Assembly: GCA_964477125.1 (NCBI GenBank)
Contig: CAYZCZ010000018.1
Span: forward strand, 1-16,247
Direction of reading: 5' to 3'
DNA length: 16,247 nt
Origin: DALYDK01 sp964477125
Lineage (GTDB): Bacteria; Patescibacteriota; Saccharimonadia; Saccharimonadales; CAIOMD01
Part shown: positions 13,564 to 16,247 of the stretch, in pieces
How positions within the stretch are numbered: position 1 is the stretch's first letter
How the letters are laid out: each line of letters opens with the position of its first letter
The notes under the pieces: model-generated
Told to the model about the DNA's origin: nothing
Seen by the model: only the letters and a program-made list of their open reading frames with translations
Database searches by the model: none
Position numbers and translations under genes: made by a program

Positions 13564-14410
13564 CTAAATCTGTGTCACTAGCGTAGCTAATGACAATTTT
13601 GCCACCTTTTTTACCAGGTTTTAGCTCAATCTTTTTCGCTCCAATTTTTTTTGCAATAACTACTGTATTTAAAGATAATTTATGGCTTTGTTTTATAGCT
13701 GGTTTAGGTACGACGTTTTGCTTACCATTCTTATAGTTCGATGCTAAAGCTTCTGTTTGTCTAACACTTAGGTTTTTTGCCAGTATTTGTAAATACAACT
13801 TCTTTTGTAAATCTGGAATTTTACTTAATGCCAAAAGCGATCGGCCATGGCCTTCACTAATGGTGCCATTTGATAATGATTCTTGCATTACTTCTGGTAG
13901 CTGTAATAAACGTACTAAATTAACAATGGTTGTATAGGCTTTACCTAAGCTACTAGCAATATCTTCGTAGCTTTGCTGATATTCGCCATGTAATTTCTGA
14001 ATTGAACTAGCAAGTTCTAGCGGGCTTAGATCAGCACGTTGAACATTCTCTAGCACTGCTAGTTGCAAATGCTCTAGTTCGTTGACGTTTTTTATAATTG
14101 CCGGAATACTTTCGGCTCCAGCCAGCTTAGATGCTCGCCACCTACGTTCGCCGGCAATTATTGTATAACTATTTTGTTCATTACCGGTTACTATTATTGG
14201 TTGTAGAATGCCCTGTTGCTTAATACTATGCGCAAGCTTTTCCAACTCAGCCTGGTTAAAGTATTGCCTAGGTTGGTCTTGCTTGGGTTTAACAGCGTCC
14301 AAAGCCAGTTTATGAATTTTGTGTTCAGGAGCTGAAACTACAATATCAACATCTACCCCTACTGGTACTAGGGTCTCAAAATTTGTACCCAATCCTTTAA
14401 GCTTCGACAC
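13532..14410 (-). CDS. parB: Chromosome partitioning protein ParB
   Basis: A 292-residue ParB/Spo0J CTP-dependent DNA clamp that loads at parS and works with ParA in chromosome segregation. The N-terminal domain (about 33-125) has DQPRQYF, the CTP-binding GERRWRA (87-93), and ENVQRADLSPLE (ENVQR at 121-125). A helix-turn-helix follows at about 146-170 (SYEDIASSLGKAYTTIVNLVRLLQLP), then a basic linker and a C-terminal dimerisation part. The start is a GTG inside the end of parA (14-base overlap). It is preceded by AAGGAGGTGAT (14426-14416), an exact match to the anti-Shine-Dalgarno over 11 bases and the strongest ribosome site in the window. That match lies within parA codons. The last codons overlap the lepB 3' end. 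Confidence 0.96.
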   Translation of the reverse strand: MSKLKGLGTNFETLVPVGVDVDIVVSAPEHKIHKLALDAVKPKQDQPRQYFNQAELEKLAHSIKQQGILQPIIVTGNEQNSYTIIAGERRWRASKLAGAESIPAIIKNVNELEHLQLAVLENVQRADLSPLELASSIQKLHGEYQQSYEDIASSLGKAYTTIVNLVRLLQLPEVMQESLSNGTISEGHGRSLLALSKIPDLQKKLYLQILAKNLSVRQTEALASNYKNGKQNVVPKPAIKQSHKLSLNTVVIAKKIGAKKIELKPGKKGGKIVISYASDTDLAKIDQALSNL

Positions 14411-15167
14411 GATTAATCACCTCCTTGGATACATTTTTATATGCTTTTGCCCCCTTTGACCATTTATCGTATGCCATTATTGGCAATCCGTGGCTTGGGG
14501 CTTCGGCTAGTTTTACGTTACGTGGAATTACTGTTTTAAATACTAAGTCCCCAAATACTTTTTCAATCTCGGTTTTTACTTGCTGGCTAAGTGCTGTCCG
14601 GTTATCGTACATGGTCATTAACACTCCCAGTATAGATAAGCTGGGGTTAAGGCTCTTTTGAATATTTTGAATTGTACCCACTAATAACCCTAGCCCTTCC
14701 ATAGCATAAAACTCAGTTTGAACCGCAATTATCATATAACGCGCTGCAACCAAAGCATTAATAAACAATAAGCCTAGGCTTGGTGGGCAATCAATTATTA
14801 TATAGTCATAATCATTAGCAATTTTTGTTAAATACGATTTTAGGGCAATTTCCCGATTATCTACTTTAGCTAAGTTAATTTCGGCGGAAGATAGGTCTGA
14901 ATTAGCTGGTATAATGTCTAAGTTTTTAACGTTAGTAGTATGTCGCACAATATTAAAATCTGTTTGTTCTAAAATTGCATTAAATACACTAGCTTGAAGC
15001 AATTTTTTATCAACACCAAGGCCACTTGTGGCATTTCCTTGTGGATCTAAGTCTACTAGTAACACCTTTTTGCCATATTTGCTAGCTAAAAAAGAGGCTA
15101 TGTTAACAGAGGTAGTAGTTTTACCTACCCCACCCTTTTGGTTAACGACTGCAATTATTTTTCCCAT
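14397..15167 (-). CDS. parA: Chromosome partitioning ATPase ParA (Soj-like)
   Basis: A 256-residue deviant Walker ATPase that, with ParB, moves replicated origins apart. It begins directly with the Walker A motif: VNQKGGVGKTTTSVNIA (KGGVGKTT at 11-18). The A' motif is VLLVDLDPQGNATSGLG, and Walker B is DYIIIDCPPSLGLL. LTMYDNRTALSQQV and TVIPRNVKLAEAPSHGLPI are typical of the chromosomal Soj branch. There is no N-terminal helix-turn-helix, unlike plasmid ParA of type Ia. It overlaps parB by 14 bases, so the two form one operon. The Shine-Dalgarno is weak (AGAG). A plausible promoter lies in the 54-base space upstream. Confidence 0.97.
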   Translation of the reverse strand: MGKIIAVVNQKGGVGKTTTSVNIASFLASKYGKKVLLVDLDPQGNATSGLGVDKKLLQASVFNAILEQTDFNIVRHTTNVKNLDIIPANSDLSSAEINLAKVDNREIALKSYLTKIANDYDYIIIDCPPSLGLLFINALVAARYMIIAVQTEFYAMEGLGLLVGTIQNIQKSLNPSLSILGVLMTMYDNRTALSQQVKTEIEKVFGDLVFKTVIPRNVKLAEAPSHGLPIMAYDKWSKGAKAYKNVSKEVINRVEA

Positions 15168-15191
15168 TTTTTTCTCTATATTTCTAATAAC

Positions 15192-15220
15192 AGATTACCA
15201 TTTATTATGCTAAAGGTAAA
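15192..15220 (-). promoter_or_regulatory. Possible promoter of parAB
   Basis: Minus-strand TTTACC (15220-15215), 17 bases, TAATCT (15197-15192), with TGG just before the -10. It begins immediately after the stop of the upstream fibre-like gene and uses the same TTTACC box as the rplU promoter. It predicts a leader of about 18 bases. Confidence 0.4.
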
Positions 15221-15221
15221 G

Positions 15222-16247
15222 TTATGGTCTTGTTCGTCTATAAGATATTTCACTGCCCTGATACACAGTTACACTCTGGCCATTAGTTTGCACATTTTGG
15301 GCAAACTGGAATTGAGTATTACCAGCTGTACCTGCAGTTTGTACGTATCCAGTCACCATTATAGTTCCACGATAATTTGCTGCAGTCATTGGTACTGTAC
15401 AGGTAGTACCACTAGCGCTAATATTACACATTCGGGTAGTCGCACCATCGGTACCGGCTACCGGATAGTTAGCGGTTATAAACACCGTAGCGCCAGCCGG
15501 GACAGTAAACGTAAACTTAAAGTCAGCATTTTGGCTAGTGCTTGAGTAGTTTATGGCAGTTTTAAATGTGTAGTAGCTATTGGCAGCCATTGGGAATGCT
15601 AGGTTGGTATCGTTTGCAAATACTGCACTGTTCGTAACTGATTGGTTGGCCGTTTTGACTACTGTTGTTTCAGAAATACAGTTTTTCCAAATACCGTTTT
15701 CATAACACCTATTCGCACCAGCATTTGAGTTATAGTAACTAGCACCATCTACACCAGCAGGGTCGCCAGCCGTATTCTTTGTATCTAACACCAGTAATGT
15801 AGCGTTTCCATCAATTGTAGATGAGCCAACCCTTACTATTGCACCAGATGTATCAACAGTAAAGAATTCTGTGCCACCTGCATTTTTTATGGCTAAGGCA
15901 CCGGTATTGGTCGATAGTATCGTTAAGGCACCATCATTTCCAACACTAAATACGTTTGCCCCATTATCTTGTAAGGTCAAAATGTCACCGCTCGCCCCTG
16001 TTTTATTAATAAATAGGCTGCTATTTGTTGAACTATCTATCTGGGCAGTTCCGCTAGCTAGTAATATAAACCCACAAGCAGTACTTCCATTAATACATAC
16101 ATTCGAGGACAACCTTGCGTCAGCTACTGTCCCGGAGCTAATATTTGTAGCGTTCAAGGTTGTTAGTGCCGAGCCGTTTAGGGTTGGCAATGCACCAGCA
16201 CCATCTAGTTGCAACAGTTGGTTGCTACCATTGAAGGTGTTGCCAAG
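15222..16247 (-). CDS. C-terminal part of a fibre-like surface or secreted protein, cut by the window edge
   Basis: The frame is open to the right edge, so only the last 341 codons are present. The true start lies outside the window, and the TTG at 16214 is internal. The sequence is Ser/Thr/Asn/Gly-rich with almost no charge. It starts LGNTFNGSNQL, then ALPTLNGSALTTLNATNISSGTVADARLSSN, a pattern seen in phage-tail-fibre-like and large CPR surface proteins. Short beta repeats follow (SLFINKTGASGDILTLQDNG, VFSVGNDGALTI, FFTVDTSGAIVRVG). A YYNSNAGANRCYENGIWKNC segment with paired Cys separates these from a C-terminal beta domain of about 150 residues (VVKTANQSVTNSAVFAND through YQGSEISYRRTRP). 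An extracellular adhesin-like role is inference. A role in contact with a host cell would suit an epibiont but is not shown. Confidence 0.8.
   Translation of the reverse strand, partial: LGNTFNGSNQLLQLDGAGALPTLNGSALTTLNATNISSGTVADARLSSNVCINGSTACGFILLASGTAQIDSSTNSSLFINKTGASGDILTLQDNGANVFSVGNDGALTILSTNTGALAIKNAGGTEFFTVDTSGAIVRVGSSTIDGNATLLVLDTKNTAGDPAGVDGASYYNSNAGANRCYENGIWKNCISETTVVKTANQSVTNSAVFANDTNLAFPMAANSYYTFKTAINYSSTSQNADFKFTFTVPAGATVFITANYPVAGTDGATTRMCNISASGTTCTVPMTAANYRGTIMVTGYVQTAGTAGNTQFQFAQNVQTNGQSVTVYQGSEISYRRTRP

Noticed and set aside
13532..15230. parS site near parAB
   Set aside because: I looked for a sequence close to the TGTTTCACGTGAAACA consensus and saw none. The site may lie elsewhere near the origin.
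1..16247. Reassigned UGA codon (as Gly or Trp), as in some CPR lineages
   Set aside because: No complete gene ends in TGA, but none needs an in-frame TGA to be full length either. Every recognised protein reads completely in the standard code, so the lack of TGA stops is explained by AT richness and the small number of genes.
1..16247. tRNA genes, CRISPR arrays, insertion sequences
   Set aside because: No cloverleaf-like block with a GTTCRA arm, no regularly spaced repeats, and no transposase motif or terminal repeats were seen.

Overview
The window is a compact, AT-rich bacterial chromosome segment that most resembles Candidatus Saccharibacteria (TM7) or a close relative in the Patescibacteria/CPR. 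This assignment is inferred from protein character, not from a marker search. The clues are a eukaryote-like (class 2) isoleucyl-tRNA synthetase, a type B ribosomal protein L31, a DUF2207 membrane protein with a poly-Gly tail, a LytR-CpsA-Psr/LytR_C protein, and a large fibre-like protein with NGSNQL/ALPTLNGS-style repeats. No biosynthetic genes are present. All complete genes end in TAA or TAG, and the standard code reads every frame without problem.

Layout. 1-1459: the start of an unknown minus-strand gene, then rpmE (L31) with a structured leader and a terminator, then prfA (RF1). prfA is interrupted by a 100-N assembly gap that removes its GGQ domain. 1460-2922: a minus-strand gene for an unknown, acidic, cysteine-free 411-residue protein. 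It sits between prfA and prmC, which are neighbours in most bacteria. 2923-3890: prmC, the RF1 methyltransferase, with a second 100-N gap, then the convergent rplU (L21). 3986-12712: a minus-strand run read as LCP cell-wall ligase, unknown multi-pass membrane protein, HtrA protease, ileS and DUF2207 protein. ileS has its own promoter and a T-box riboswitch between htrA and ileS. 12805-13563: lepB (signal peptidase I), divergent from the LCP gene. 13532-15167: parA-parB on the minus strand, parB overlapping the 3' end of lepB. 15222-16247: the 3' part of a secreted or surface fibre-like protein that runs off the right edge.

How it fits together. The LCP protein, HtrA, signal peptidase, DUF2207 protein and fibre-like protein form an envelope and secretion theme. 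rpmE, prfA, prmC, rplU and ileS are translation genes, and ParAB segregates the chromosome.

The most notable element is the ileS leader. Read by eye it holds an AUC specifier in a short Stem I, a Stem II, an interleaved IIA/B pseudoknot, a Stem III and an antiterminator with the UGGUACC bulge, followed by a hairpin and U-tract. A second pattern is a split in translation starts. rpmE, rplU, ileS, htrA and parB have Shine-Dalgarno sequences. Several other genes have none, but carry a TATAAT-like box only 7-11 bases before the start codon, which suggests leaderless transcripts.
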